Source: Odontesthes bonariensis
Taxonomy: Eukaryota > Chordata > Actinopteri > Atheriniformes > Atherinopsidae
NCBI RefSeq assembly: GCF_027942865.1
Contig: NC_134524.1
Coordinates: 6,540,036 to 6,604,035, forward strand
Length of the DNA stretch: 64,000 nt
Reading direction: 5' to 3'
Of this stretch, positions 36,171 to 49,705 are shown piece by piece. Numbering within the stretch: position 1 is the first letter of the stretch; each line of letters opens with the position of its first letter. Both the position numbers and the translations under genes were made by a program. The notes beneath the pieces were generated by a model. That model was not told the origin of the DNA, did not search any database, and saw only the letters and a program-made list of their open reading frames with translations.

Positions 36171-38456
36171 TAATAAATGAGCTCCTGAGCCAAAATGAAA
36201 AGGCGTCCAAAAGCCAGGCGCTGTGATGGTTGTTGTGAGTCTTCTCAACGAAGCTCATTCACACGAGAGTTCGCTGAGATTCTATTTAAATGAAGTTGAC
36301 AAGAAAAACTACTAATACGTATTTTAAACGAGCTTTTTCCACACGTGACAGTTTTAACTGATTTTTAATTGTATTTCATCACAGCTGAGTGCATCGTTTG
36401 TGCATTAATGACCGTCTGAGATGCATTAAGACAGAAAAAAAACCTTCTTTCCATCACAGATATTATCGTGTGTCGGTAATAAATCAGTTTTTTCCTTTCA
36501 TTTCAAACCATTTAGCACGATTCTCTGATTAAATGTGGGATACAGGATCGTAGAATCAGCCATAGACAGTTATTACTATAACAGAAGCAGCTTTTATTGA
36601 TTTCCTACTTCAGTGGTCAAACATTTAACTTTATTGTAATTTAGATTTTACAGCATGTTGTTCATCTGTATCCAGACAGCAAACCTTTCTACTGCGATGA
36701 TGTCATCTCTGACATGTTTTCATCTTAATTTCTGCAGGAAATGGAGCCGCAACGCTTTGTAAAATGTAAATAAAACAGACTGCCATCTCATAAACGAGTA
36801 TTTCATTGGGAATAGATCATAGAAAGCACATCCCGAGTTAAAACTGAGACCTTTTACTATTTCTTGGCTCGTTAGGACCGTGTGTGCGTGTCACTAACTA
36901 ATCTGACCCTTGTGTTTGCCATTCAAGCTTTTGTCACCTGTGGGTTGTTTACCCGCCTAACCAAACGTGTTTCAGTCACAAGATCGCAGGTGTGAATGGC
37001 TGTGAGGCCGTCTGGCGAGGAGCCGGAGGGCTGGAAGCTGCTCAGTGTCTTCTTTGTTGTATTTTAGATGTTTTTAGTCGGTGGAAGGTCTGCACTGCAG
37101 GCGGGTCAGTCCAGCATCTGAACTCTTCTTCTGTGAAGCCCTGCTGTTGGAATAGATGCAGCAATGTCCTGCTGAAACGTGCAAGATGGGAGCAGATGAT
37201 GCTCTGAAACCTGTTTATACCTTTCATTGTTCATGGAGCCTTTCCAGATGTGCAGGTCTCCAGTTCCATAGACTCTAATGCCCCCCCCCGATAACTAATT
37301 GGAAGGCGCCTCTCCTCTTTAGTCCATGATGACCAAAAAGAATTCAGATTAAGTTAAATTTATTCGTGGTGACATGAAATAAAAATTCAACATCTAAAAA
37401 AATATTCAACTTCAAAAAATTAGTGACAAAAAATTCAAGATGTTGAATTTTTTTCCACTGATTTTTGTTTTTGGAAATTGATTTTTTTTTTACACTTGGT
37501 TTTTCAAATTCAAAGTCTGATTTTGATGCTGTAAAAATTCAATATTAGAAATTCGTATTCAAACTCTGATGGCACAGAAAAACTTCCACACATGTGAAGT
37601 ATAGCAGCGCTGGACTCGGAGTGACAGAGCCCCGATATCCGGAAACATCTCATATTTATGTTCACCTTTATCTCACAGAGGTTGTACTTACACTCGACAA
37701 AACATAATTGAACATTTGCTAGTGACATGAGCAGGCCATCCACCGTCTTCGCCATGTTCTTTGGATGTGATAAACAACGTGTGTGTAAGTCAGGCGTGTA
37801 TCTACTGTCCCAGACCTATCTGTCCTAATAGAGACGCCTTATCTGACCCAGTTATTTTATCCCGCTACGCCATCTTAAAGTCTTGGACATACATTGCGTT
37901 TGTATGAGCAGAGTGTAAAAGTACAAACTAGGAACATAGATTATTTAGTAAAATACAGAATATGAATACATAATGTCTAAGAACAAAGCCAATTATAACA
38001 CTCTCTTGTTTCTGCTCTTCATCTCATCTGGATTTGGGGTCTTATTGCAGGCATCAATGAAAATGAAACGGTCCTATACTTGCCAGGATAAATCATTCCA
38101 GCAGCGCAGCAGAAAATCAATGTTTTCACAGAAAAAAATCTTGTTTGAACGTCTCAGTTAGATCCAAAGAGCTGCTACAGCAGACATGGTGCCATTAATG
38201 TGGCACCAATCTGCTCTTCAGAAATACTGAAATTATTATTGTGCCTCTCATTATCAAATGAAACATGTGGGAATATTCATAGAACCTCTGCTTATCTTCA
38301 CTTCTGAGAGACTCTGCCTCTCCGAGGTGCTCTTTTATACCCAATGGTGCCACTGACCTAATTAGTCCCAAATTCTACGAGACGTGTTGCTGCTGGCAAA
38401 TAAAAAAACGAGTGAAAATTATTTAGGAATCACTAAAATGTCTCGTTTTTTAACAT
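36171..38456. other. Gene-free stretch
   Basis: No coding region recognised. At about 37560-37755 there is a repeat related to 63150-63300 (GCGCTGGACTCGGAGTGACAG versus the diverged copy). At 37360-37480 there is an AT-rich stretch in which TTCAACATC and GATGTTGAA recur in opposite orientation. Confidence 0.3.
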
Positions 38457-39083
38457 TTAAAGCTGCAGTCTGCAACTCTTTTTCAAGCATAATGCCTGGA
38501 ACTGTCCGGGGATTCTGAAAGTAGTACATTAAATACCCCAATACAAAAAAAAAAGAGTTCTCTAGGTCCCCTATATGTCCCGCTAGGTCCCTCCAAACTG
38601 CTGGCTTTGGAGGGAAAATGGAGGGTTTGTTTACAAAATTGCAGACCGGACCGGTAAAAGGTAACCAATCAGGTTACGAGCTGGGCTCTGCTGCCTGTCA
38701 ATCACCGATTGTGCACGCGCGATACAAGGTAGGCTCGTCCCCACGCTTATTTATCTGGACTATTGAACTTCATTACGGGCTAGTCTACTTACTGTGTCTT
38801 CCATGATCGCAAATGACAGGTGAGTTGATGAATGAGGAGTCGTGTACGCGCATCTGGTGTGCACGTAGACGTGCACGAGTTCTCATGTGTTTTGATGTGG
38901 CGGGACAGGAAGTTGAATAACTTTTTATTTTTCGGTTAAAAAATAAGCATTTCTTGCATTTTGCGACTACGGAGGTCACCGTTTTCAACTCCAAGCGTTC
39001 TGATAGATCATGTAAACTCTTAAAATGCCAAAAATTAGGACTTTACGTATGACAAGAACAACTCCTGCAGACTGCAGCTTTAA
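38457..39083. mobile_element. TTAA-bounded MITE family C
   Basis: 627 bp with ends TTAAAGCTGCAGTCTGCA and TGCAGACTGCAGCTTTAA. The right TTAA (39080-39083) is also the left TTAA of the adjacent family B element. The interior has no recognisable transposase. Confidence 0.8.
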
Positions 39084-39631
39084 AGGTAGGGTAGGAGATC
39101 CTGGATTTTGAGTCCAGCGAAGCTGCATTTTGAAAATACACAGGTCAAAAGTCCCAACCCTTTTCTTCACTTTCCCCCCGAAGGCACGCCTCTAGAGTAC
39201 ATGAACGCGCACGAAGGTGCACGAGCGCTGTTCTGACAGCAAGCATCGATCTTTGCCGTATTTAGTATTTAGTATATGATAACTATACGTTTAATAATGC
39301 TAGGTGCTAGCCAAGCTGGCTCTAGCTTAGCTTCCTGCCAAGCTTCTGGACGTGTAATTCGTTCACGGAGCAGGGTACGCGCACAGGGGGAAGGAGGGGG
39401 AGGGAGGAGCAGATTGCAGTTTGATAGACGCATCAGAATCCAATCATCGTTAACGGTCCGTTCAGTATGATTGGATAGTGTTTTTCCTGGATTGTACGTT
39501 CTAGAGGCCACTAAAACTTTTCATTTTTGTGTCAAAACTTTTAATTAATTGGTTGCAATGGAGGTGTGAAGAGTATTTCAAGCAATATGTAAAAAAATGC
39601 TCCAGAAAAAGAACCCCTACCCCACCTTTAA
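39080..39631. mobile_element. TTAA-bounded MITE family B, copy 2
   Basis: 552 bp, near-identical to 21917-22476 (ends TTAAAGGTAGGGTAGGAG and CCCTACCCCACCTTTAA). A short segment (AGCACATA) is missing compared with copy 1. Confidence 0.85.
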
Positions 39632-39904
39632 TATGTTTTCCAGGTTTGAATGTTGATTAAATATTAATTTATAAACTTTTCTCCTCATTATCCTGCTCGT
39701 TGCTGGTCTTTGAATCTGTGATGGAGATAATTCTGGAGCATATGTTAATATAGCGCACCCCCACCACGCACACACTGCCATCGGCCTTGGCGGGGCCAGC
39801 CTGAATGCTGGAACCCCACTTGGCATAATTAATCAGTAGCTTAAACAGAAATCTCAGATTAAAAAAATGACCTGTTGATTTTCCCAACAGGCAAAGCAGG
39901 GGGG

Positions 39905-39905
<1 letters not shown>

Positions 39906-39941
<36 letters not shown>

Positions 39942-40117
39942 TGTGTGTGTGTGTAATGGGGGTATTACCATGCTGTATAAATCCACACCAAGCACAATTA
40001 ACAAGCAATTGGGAGGAGAAGTAATTAGTATTATCTGCTTATCACCGTCGACCCCTATTCTAAAGAAAAAGGGTTAAAAAACACACAATCACACACACAC
40101 ACACACACACACACACA
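39906..40117. repeat. (GT)n and (CA)n microsatellites in opposite orientation
   Basis: A GT run at about 39906-39954 and a CA run at about 40082-40117 are about 130 bp apart. They are mutually complementary and could pair in single-stranded DNA or RNA. Confidence 0.8.
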
Positions 40118-40610
40118 TGCACGCACACGCATGTTGATTCCCTCCAGGCAAATGTGTAAAGAGCTAATTACAAGCTCATTTACAACTCAATGGCAGCATC
40201 CTCTCAGACAGGTCTATCCCTCTTGTGTCCTCCCCTCCCCGAGTCCCCAAAACGCTGTTAGCTTCACCTCTCAGAGCGGGCCGGGAGCCCTCAGCCAGCA
40301 AACAATGAAAACGACTTCCTCATCTATGGCTGCGGCGTGCAGAGAGGAGACGAAGGTGTCCTCGCTCAAGGGGGATAGAAAGTAAACGTGGATCTGCCGG
40401 CATATATCAAGTAAAAATAGTCAAAATTTGAAGGTCCGACCAGGTAAACGTTTCATTATAATAGAATAAAGGTATTTAAAAAGCTTGTGAGTGTGTAAAA
40501 TCTCTACTTAGAAGTTTTATTGCCCCAAAAGAGCTGAAAAAGCACTAAATCCCAACACCTGAGAAACCTGGGATGTTGGAAAAATTAGGCATTAAACATT
40601 CTGTTAATCG

Positions 40611-40945
40611 GCAGGTTCGTTTATTTCAATTTTAATTTATTTATTGTTTTTTTTTTTGGCATATAAAAACACTCATATTGAACTTTAGTAAAAGGTAACA
40701 GGTTCGTTTAGTTAAATTTTCATTTATTTATTGTTGTTTTGGCATATAAAAACACTCATATTGAACTTTAGTAAAAGGCAACAGGTTCGTTTAGTTAAAT
40801 TTTCATTTATTTATTGTTGTTTTGGCATATAAAAACACTCATATTGAACTTTAATAGAAGGCAACAGGTTCATTTATTTAAATTTTCATTCATTTATTGT
40901 TTTTTTGGCATATAAAAACACTCATATTGACTGTAAAAAGAGGCA
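40611..40945. repeat. Tandem repeat of about 83 bp, 4 units
   Basis: Each unit contains CAGGTTCGTTTAGTTAAATT (variants) and GGCATATAAAAACACTCATA followed by TTGAACTTTAGTAAAAGG. Confidence 0.85.
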
Positions 40946-41296
40946 ACGGGCATCCAGGAGTGACCCAGCCAGTAAATGCACTTTTCTTCCGTCGGGGTCA
41001 TCGTTCTGTTTCCAAAGAAAATGCCATCCGTGGGAATTTAAAAGCCCCTTCTACACCTCAAGCTGTCGGCAGGCTATTTGTGTAACGAAATGCTCTTTAC
41101 TCTCACAGGTAACCGATCGATTGGGCTCCTCCACCCATCTGGTCCAACCTCCAGACAATATCATGTTTACGCTTTGAGTGATCAGCTTACGAGGAGCTCA
41201 CGGTCGGCTGGCAAACCCTTCGTTTAAGTCTTCAGAAAATAGCTCAGCAAGTGGCTGCTTGTTTGCTGACTGCGTGGGTGGGCGGGTGATGTAATA

Positions 41297-41640
41297 CTAT
41301 TCAAACTCCGAATTACAAAACCTGGGCGACCAGATGAGGAAAAACTGTAGACGTGCACAGGCCTCCGTGACTTCTCCTGAAGATGTTTCATTTCCTTTAT
41401 TTAAAATCTAAAATCTGCTGGAATATATCAAGTAAAAATAGTCAGAATTGAAGGTAAACCTTTCATTATAACAGGATAAAGGTATTTAAAAAGCTTGGGA
41501 GTGTGTAAAATCTCTACTTGGAAGCTTTTCTTACCTTTCTAATTCAAACTCGGAATTACAAAACCTGGACGACCAGATGAGGAAAACTGTAGACAGGCCT
41601 CCGTGACTTCTTCTGAAGATGTTTAATTTCCTTTATTAGG
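41297..41640. repeat. Local duplication of about 240 bp
   Basis: CGGAATTACAAAACCTGG ... GACCAGATGAGGAAAA ... CAGGCCTCCGTGACTTC occurs at about 41310-41400 and again at 41547-41640. The intervening ATATATCAAGTAAAAATAGTC segment (41420) has a partner at about 40406. Confidence 0.65.
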
Positions 41641-44600
41641 GACCGAGCAGTGAAACTGCAAGGATCTGTAAGGTTTATTATTGTTTCTTTCTTTCTTTCT
41701 TCTTATTCTTTGCAAAAGGTGCTCGAAAACTCATGAAATTTTGCAAGCGCTACGTGCTAGTCGACGACATGAAAGAACCTACGATGCTTAAAAATGGTGC
41801 CCGCATTGGGGTTAGTTTTGCGTGGGATGACGAAATTCGGTATACTCCTTCATCATGCCCAGACGCACAAAAAAGTCTCATGCCGCCATGGTCCCACGTC
41901 CACAGAAAGGCGGCCATTTTGGATGGAAAGTGGGTTTTCGTGCCATTTTTACGCATATGATCGAACTTGTCCTACAGATTTAATTTAAAATCAAAATTTT
42001 ATTTGAATTGTTTCGCTTAAAGATCCCACGTTTGTTAAATGATTAAAGTCGTTCTTAAATTCCCTAAAAGCTCGGCATAATTCTGTGTGTTTAGCCCTGT
42101 GTTTCCCTTCTGCTTTTGATTGTTCCTTCCACATTTGAGTGAACGCTGAAGCCGTGATGCTGACAGAAACCTGGCGTGGTAACGGCAGTCGGCTGTGCAC
42201 TGTGTGAGGAACCGTTCTTCTGCTTCTAACCTTCTTATCTCACAGGTAAATATAGCTGAATTCACCCCACAGACCTCCTGATGGGGGGTCAGACCATGCT
42301 GCGGTTATAAAATCAGGTTTTTATTAGAGCAGAGCGACCGCCTCTTAATGAGCTGATTTTCAGTCCAACTTCTGATGTGTTTTGGCCGTTTGACAAAAGA
42401 AATATAAAGAAAATATGTGCATGAGAGCAGCTTTATTACTTTGGAGTTTCAGAGCACCTAGAATAGGAGTCGGCAACCATTTGGAGCCGGTTTCCATGGA
42501 AAAGAAAACTCTGGGATCTAAAATGAAGATAGTTTTTTTTTACCTTTACGCTTTGTATAAACAACTATAGTGAGTTGCTTACGAAATCCATGAAGTGCTA
42601 CAGAGGAAATTCAATTTTATTTATGTCATGAACACATTTTGAACTCTTAAAAAAAAAAATAACAATAACAAAAACACGCCGAGTTGAAGGACTCCTTAAT
42701 TAATTAATGATTATTTTTAATGGGTTTTTTCAATTTTTATTATTATTATTAATTTATTTTTATTTGTATTATTATTATTATTAATTTTTTATTTATTTTT
42801 ATTTGTATTATTATTATTATAAATTTTTTATTTCTTTTTATTTCTTTTTAATGCCTTCTTGTGGTAGCTGTGAAGCACTTTGAATTGTCTTGTGTATGAA
42901 TTGTGTTCTATAAATAAAATTGCCTTGCCTTCTCACCACAGATCAGGCACACTGGTAAGCCAGTCTCGTCAGAGGTAAATGCAAATTAATCTGCATCAGG
43001 CATCATTAAATGTTCTATGTTCTTCAGATAGTTTTCTTCTCTTACGTTTCTCCATACTTGGCCTAACTGGGGTTGAATGTCTCGATGAATAATGCACAGC
43101 GTTTTGGCGGCCATATGCCGGCTTTTGGCGATATTTTGAGCGACGAAAAATAATAAAATATTGTTTTATTCTAATATTTCAATATCACAATAATCTTCCA
43201 ATTTAGAACTACAATAAAAAAAATGAACTAACACAAATAAAATGCACTTTAATTGGATACGCGCAGCCGCAGCGTAAACATTTTCTATTGATGTTTTCTA
43301 ACCCGACCCAAGTACTTTTGATTCCTTAACCTAACAAAGGACCTTATTCTCTAAAGCTACCCAGAAAGTGACAAAGTTTCATCCTAACGTGTTGTGTTTA
43401 CATGCAACCAGCAAAACTGCGTCTGAAATAAGGTCTTTTAGCCCCAATCAAGATGGATTTCCAACCCTAACCAAGCAATGTTTTAGCCTAAATGGAGCCG
43501 GAAGGCTGTCGTGTTGTTAAAGGATCGTATGTTGGTCTATGTGTGAAGGGGCTGTTGGGTGTGTTTGTCCATAGAGGAGCAGCTCCATTCACTGTTATAT
43601 TTGTTGGATTAACATATCTGATGTGATAATTGATTAATAATAGAAACTGTGGAAACTGACACGCCGAGGTTTTTCACTTGCATATTCATAAATAGTCCGT
43701 CTTGCTCTGTCATCCAACAGGTGTTACGGGAGTTGTTTAGGAATCCACAGGGACTTATTTTTAGGTAATACTATAATACTGATTAATTCCTGCTTTGGTG
43801 TCTTACCTCCTCTGATCCTCTCTGCTCCATCCAGCCCGGCCTTCTTCACCGACTGACTTCTTTTTAAAGCCTTTTTTAAAGGAAAATGAGAAGAGGATGA
43901 TAAGAAATGGGCATAAAGAAATGTCTGCCAGCAGAATTTAGTGTCGGAGGGAAGATTTTCCACTCAAAGATAGCGTCAAAAGGGCCCCGGTCCAATCCTT
44001 TTGCATCTTATTGTGAAGCAGAAAAGTGTATTTTAACGCAGCTGAACTCCCGTTAAAGCTGCTCTCGTTCACGTATTTCTCTGCGTTATCAGACAGCTGA
44101 GAGTCTGAAACTGCCTCAGCCCGTCAGGACGGACCGAAGCATTTCCAGCCGGTCGCTCTGCTCTAATAAAATCTGAATTTTCATCTGACAAAATCCCCCA
44201 TCGAGTGACTGAAAGACGACATCCGTGCAGGGAATTCGGCTCCACTTACATGTACGGTCGACTCCCACAGAGATGGATGCAAGAAGCAGAAAGTCGATTC
44301 CCATCTCAGGCATAAACTAAGGCCTTAAGGCATAAACCATAAAAAAGGCCTGAAAACTTTAGTTTGCCTGAATTACCTTAATATTATTTTACTGGTTTTT
44401 TTTGCTAGTTTTAAAATGTAGCACTCTGAGGTCATTAAATTGATGTAAAGTGCTTTATAAATAAAATATCTTATTATTATTATTATTGTTATTATTAAAC
44501 TGGGACGAGGACGAGCTGTAAACATGGCTCATCTCTGTGCATGTGACCGTATTGACTGTTTGTTTATGTAGATCATATGTGTCAAATGTGGCCCGCGAGA

Positions 44601-47035
44601 GCTTAAAAGGTCTGATTGTCTAAAAATAAACAAGTCCAAATACGTGCAGTGACCGAAAACTACATTTCCCATAATGCATGCCGATAATGTTACGGCATCC
44701 CGCCACTGGACTGCAATGTTTCCAAATCGATGCGATTTCCCCAACAAGTGGAATTGAGGAATACAAATAATGATCCCAAAATGTCCAGGAAGAGAAAAAC
44801 TGATGCAGATGCACCTTCCATCTCCATGAGGCTGGAAATCAGAGTTTCAGCTCCCAGACCCTACAGTCTCGTGGTTTAGGACTCGCTTTATATGTTGCAT
44901 GGATGAAAGGCACAGCAGGTGTACCATAATACATCCTAACTTCTGGTAACGCGAACCTTTTAACACGACACGAACCAGTTCGGCTTTATGGAGCATCAAC
45001 TTTGTTTCCTACAGATCTCGTATCGCGGTGTTGGAGTCCAGCAAAAACAAGAACTTTCTTGCGCTGACGACACAACGGCAAGAAAGTTCACAAGAACAGT
45101 GAAAACAAAAACTGTCACCCTCACACATGGCTTATATTGATTTTGATTAAAGTCATGTCGTGTGATCCTTTGATGCACGAGCTTGAGTTGAGCTGACAGC
45201 TCAACCCGAGTTTAATCTGTCATACAAATCCTGCCTAATCTGCTGTCTCACAACTGTTGGAAGTGACCCGTTTGGCTGGCTGGGGTCAACAGAGCCGCAC
45301 TTTTTACTCCTTCTGCAGGTGGAATAAAAACAACAGAAGCATATGCCTCTGTTTGATGTGGTTGTGGCCGTATTATAGCACGTCTGTACCGCTCACATGT
45401 GTGGGCTAATCTTCGCCGCCTTGTTGGCTTTCGCCCAGTTGTGTTGTGCAAACAGTGGGTCGATCGTATCATAGCTTCCATCATCTGCCGCTTATGGTGA
45501 GAAATGAGCCTTTAATTGGTGGACGGATGGAGGCGGAAACCCGTGTGTTTGCGTTTGTGTCCGATGCGCCCCGTCCCGCCGGCTTGGTGGGGCAGCAGGG
45601 GTGGGACGTGTTAGCCTGGTGAGAGGGATTACCTGGATCTGTTAGGCCTCCTTTTCTCTGGCCGGTGTCACGTCTCATTACTTCTGTCCTCCAGCCCGGA
45701 TAGTCTGGCTTGAGCTGGATACATTTAAAATGCAGGGCAGCCCGGGAGCACCGGGTTTAGACCAGAGTGATACGCGTGTCCTTTTCCTGAGAGGCTTTTT
45801 TTCAGTAAGCAGACAGGTAAACTGCTCCCAAAGCTGGCTTTGATGGCAGATAAACCCTCCCTTGTTTAAGTGAAATGGATGCCTGCATGTTGGAGAGAAA
45901 GACGTGCTGAGCAAGTATTTACAATCCGTTATCGGGATTGTTTCATCGGTAGAGATGGTGTTCATGCTTCCGGCTCATAGATCTGCATCTAATTAACTGG
46001 AATATGTCGACATAAACCTTTAAAAACGGATTATTAAACACTTTAATGAAGAAACTACCAGTTAATCCTTTTTATTTGATATAGATATTCAAATAATGAA
46101 ACGTCAGATTCATGATGATTCATGGGAAACAGCATGTTTCTACCACTTAAACTCAAATCTTTGCTCTTTATATTGGTCTGTTACGGTTTTAAAATGCCCC
46201 GTTGGGACGCGTTTCAGCCTCTCTGTGACATTCAGCCGTTAATCGAAACTAAATCGACAACTTAAATGTCAATCGTTCATAACTTTGGGGTTCGGTTTGT
46301 GTAAAGATCTCTTTCTTTTTGTGTTTCTCTAAACCAATCTGCCTAATCACTTGTAAATCCTTCCAGTCAAGTGGCTGATGAGAAGAAACCGCATATGTTA
46401 AGCTGAGCGACACGAACACGTTCCATTGTCTGCGTCTCTTTAAACTGCAGATAAACATGCGACAGCTAGCGGAGCCGCACCTCATTAGGACCCAGCAGTT
46501 TCATGGAGCGGATTCCAATCATGGCTACGGGTCACCGGCTCCCTTTTCTCTCGCTGAACCGTGCAGAAGGACCCGTGGGTCTGAAAGGCATGTTCGCTGA
46601 CCCCTCGCTCTGGTTGGCTGCGTCCTCCCCTCTCCACCTCCTGCTCATCTCGCCCTCCGAGCGGTTCCCTCCTTTTTCCAGAAGCCGAGCCGAGCTCTCC
46701 TGGCCTCAGTAGGACGGCTAATCTAGGTGGCGGGAGGCCTCCCTCCTGCTAGCATACACAGGAGAGGGTAACCCTAATTGCCTATGTCACAAAGCTCTCT
46801 GACCCAGATAAGCCGTCACTCCCCAAAGCTGTTGAGATAAACCCCACTTTACCTCACCAAACCTGCCTGTCCTGATCCACCACCCCCTTCTTAGCATTTC
46901 TGCACCTTCTGCCACGTTATTAACACCCTGAGCAGGGGGAGAGGAAAATGAACGCCAAGCGTGGTACTGTAAACAAGTAGCCGCAATAAAAGCCACGCAG
47001 ACGATCCCTCGGCACGGTGGTGATGAGCAGGGGCG
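41641..47035. other. Gene-poor interval with scattered LINE ends
   Basis: LINE 3' ends are seen at about 42600-42940 (GTGAAGCACTTTGAATTGTC ... CTATAAATAAAATTGCC) and 44395-44490 (TAAAGTGCTTTATAAATAAA plus (ATT)n). A fish repeat beginning GACCGAGCAGTGAAACTGCA covers about 41642-41975. No exon with recognisable protein similarity was found. Confidence 0.4.
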
Positions 47036-47801
47036 CCGCTAGGGATTTTGGGTCCCATGAAAATCATTTTTACTGGGCCCCCAAACAGCCGGCGAAAATT
47101 TGTGATGCTATTTTAGCAATCAATCAATCAAAGTTTATTTATATAGCCCTTTCCAACTGGTACTCAAAGTGCTTTACAACAGGATAAAAACAACAATACA
47201 TAAAACAAAACATGAAACACGATTCAGAAATGGTAAAAGTGCTAAAAGTGCTGCAGGGCATTAAACGCACAAGTGCAATAAAATGAATTGAATAAAATTT
47301 GTATAAAATTAAGATACTTAAAAAAAGAGCGGATAGAAGTGGCCCTAATCAGAAAAGGTGGGTCTTAAGCTTCGATTTAAAAAGCCTGAGATCAGTGATA
47401 GTGCGGATATCAGGGGGCAGCTTGTTCCACAGTCTAGGAGCAGCAATGGGAAAGGATTTTACATAAAACTATGCATTTTAATGGTATTTCTGACTTATCG
47501 TTCCCATATTTGTGAAAAAAAAACAAACATGACAGTTGAGGTATGTAAATACTGAGCACGAGGAATCCAATTAATTCATTTATTTGCTGCTCTTAATTAG
47601 GCCACCTGAAAAATACAAAACATAAACGTTTCCAAAGCAAATACAGTTATTGTTACCAGTAAATTGTAAATAAAATTATAAGTTAGTTAATAACTTAGTG
47701 TCATTTTATTTTTTTGCCAGTATTATAATTTTATTAGGGCCTCTCTGGGCCCCTCTTAATCATGGGGCCCTAGAATCCTTCTCCTTTTACCCCCCTTTTC
47801 G
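47036..47801. mobile_element. hAT-like non-autonomous element with inserted LINE end
   Basis: Ends CAGGGGCGCCGCTAGGG and TTTTCGGCGCCCCTG. A reversed LINE 3' fragment (about 47117-47455) is nested in it; on its minus strand the frame includes LFKSKLKTHLF-like residues. I could not read a matching 8-bp flank, so the boundaries may have drifted. Confidence 0.6.
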
Positions 47802-48499
47802 GCGCCCCTGAGTGCGAAACGGCAGGTTTTTGCAGGGGGAGGACGAGATAAATTGATCAGAAGTCAAACCAACGCAGAACCTGGTTGGATGGACGGTTTG
47901 GTGAGCTGAAGAAAGCGGATCTGAAGCTGGTGGAGGGTGATTGCGTGCTCGTAGCTCTCGTGTTGCCCAGGCTCATTAATGCAGGCTTAGCCACAAAATG
48001 TCACCGTGCCTCGGATAGTCGTCAAAGCGTCGAATGTCACACGTGCTACTGCACCGACAGATGGACGGCTCGCCGCCAAACTTCCACCAGAAAACATGAA
48101 TTTTCCTTTATAGGGCCGTCGGATGTTTGGGCTGCAGCTCCAGAAGTGATTTTGCTCTTATTGAAAAGGGGCTTTACTGGGAACTCCTTAAAGTCCACTT
48201 TAATATAGATCTTAATTACTAAGTAGGAGCTTTTGATTGGATAGCTGCCCCACTCACCCTGTAATCACCCATCACATTTGTGCAGGGATGCCTTTAAACC
48301 CCATCCAAAGCCCTGTTACGCCACAGGTCAACGCCAGTGAACCACACTCGCACTAATATCTCGTAAAACCCCAAATAGACATAAAACCTGATAGTTTTTT
48401 GTTACTTTTTTATGTTTTGTCTTGTCATCTCCATTTAATTAGTTAAAATATGTTCTGTATTGCTGCCCTTCCTTCTCACAGCACTCGCAAGACATAAAA

Positions 48500-48735
48500 A
48501 TGTGTCTATGCATGAAATCTGCACGAAATCTTTGAACTTATCTGGACTGTTGCTTGTTTTTAAATTAATTTCAATGACTTTATTTGTTTCCTTTTTGAAA
48601 AAAATACCCCGATAAACAAACCAAAAAATAAATTAGAAAGAAAAAACTGAGTTTTTTGTTGTTTTTTTTCAAGTGAATGTAATACGCTTCCGTAGTTTTG
48701 TACATAAAACGTACAAATAAATTTGATTTGATTTG
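48500..48735 (+). repeat. Partial L2-like LINE 3' end
   Basis: Contains GCATGAAATCTGCACG and ends AAATAAATTTGATTTGATTTG, as in 6930-7260, but the middle has been replaced by unrelated AT-rich sequence. Confidence 0.6.
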
Positions 48736-48867
48736 AAACGCATCAGTACGAAGGTGTTGTTCCACTTTAGTTTAAAGAGATTCCTCAGGACTGTACCTTC
48801 CTCTTCCTCAGCTATGCCTTCCTAATATGTGCAGAGCTGATTGACAGCAGTGGGGAAACGCTTCACC

Positions 48868-49705
48868 TTAAAGGGATAATCCGGAGTAAAATGCACTTTA
48901 GATCAATTTACGGGATGTTGGGAGTACATACGTTGAGTTGACATCAAAATCATGTCATTCGGATGTGTTTTGAGAATTTCGATTTGACCGTTTTTAGCCA
49001 AAAGTCGTTAGCCTGGAAGTGAATGGGGCATATCCTGTCACCGCTACAAAACGCTATTTTTATACCTCTTCTACAGCTCCAAACAACATAACACTTACGT
49101 GGTAGTGAGTAGAGGGTCCCTAAAGCCAAACCGAAGTGTCCCGAGGTCTTCATGTGGTCGGATAGAGAGTCCAGAATTAATTTAATCAAGCCAGTACCTT
49201 TCCGGAAATGTGTCTGCTGCAGCTGCCGCTACAGACCGTGGTGAAGTTGGTTTGATATTGGATATTCGACAGATATTCACAATAAGGAAATAAGGTGTCT
49301 TTTTTTTCAAACCAATATCAAACCAACTTCACCACGGTCTGTAGCGGCAGCTGCAGCAGCAACATTTCTGGAAAGGTTCTGGCTTGATTAAATTCATTCT
49401 GGACTCTCTATCCGACCACATGAAGACCTTGGGACACTTCGGTTTGGCTTTAGGGACCCTCTACTCACTACCACGTAAGTGTTATGTTGTTTGGAGCTGT
49501 AGAAGAGGTGTAAAAATAGCGTTTTGTAGCGGTGACATGATTTGCCCGCGTCACCTCCAGGCTAACGACTTTTGGCTAAAAACGGTCAAATCGAAATTCT
49601 CAAAACACATCCGAATGACATGATTTTGATGTCAACTCAACGTATGTACTCCCAACATCCCGTAAATTGATCTAAAGTGCATTTTACTCCGGATTATCCC
49701 TTTAA
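48868..49705. mobile_element. 838-bp foldback (giant palindrome) MITE, TTAA-bounded
   Basis: Begins TTAAAGGGATAATCCGGAG and ends CTCCGGATTATCCCTTTAA. The left arm (48868-about 49256) and right arm (about 49309-49705) are near-perfect inverted copies of about 385-395 bp separated by about 50 bp. The differences are few point changes. A transcript across it would fold into one long double-stranded hairpin. Confidence 0.9.
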
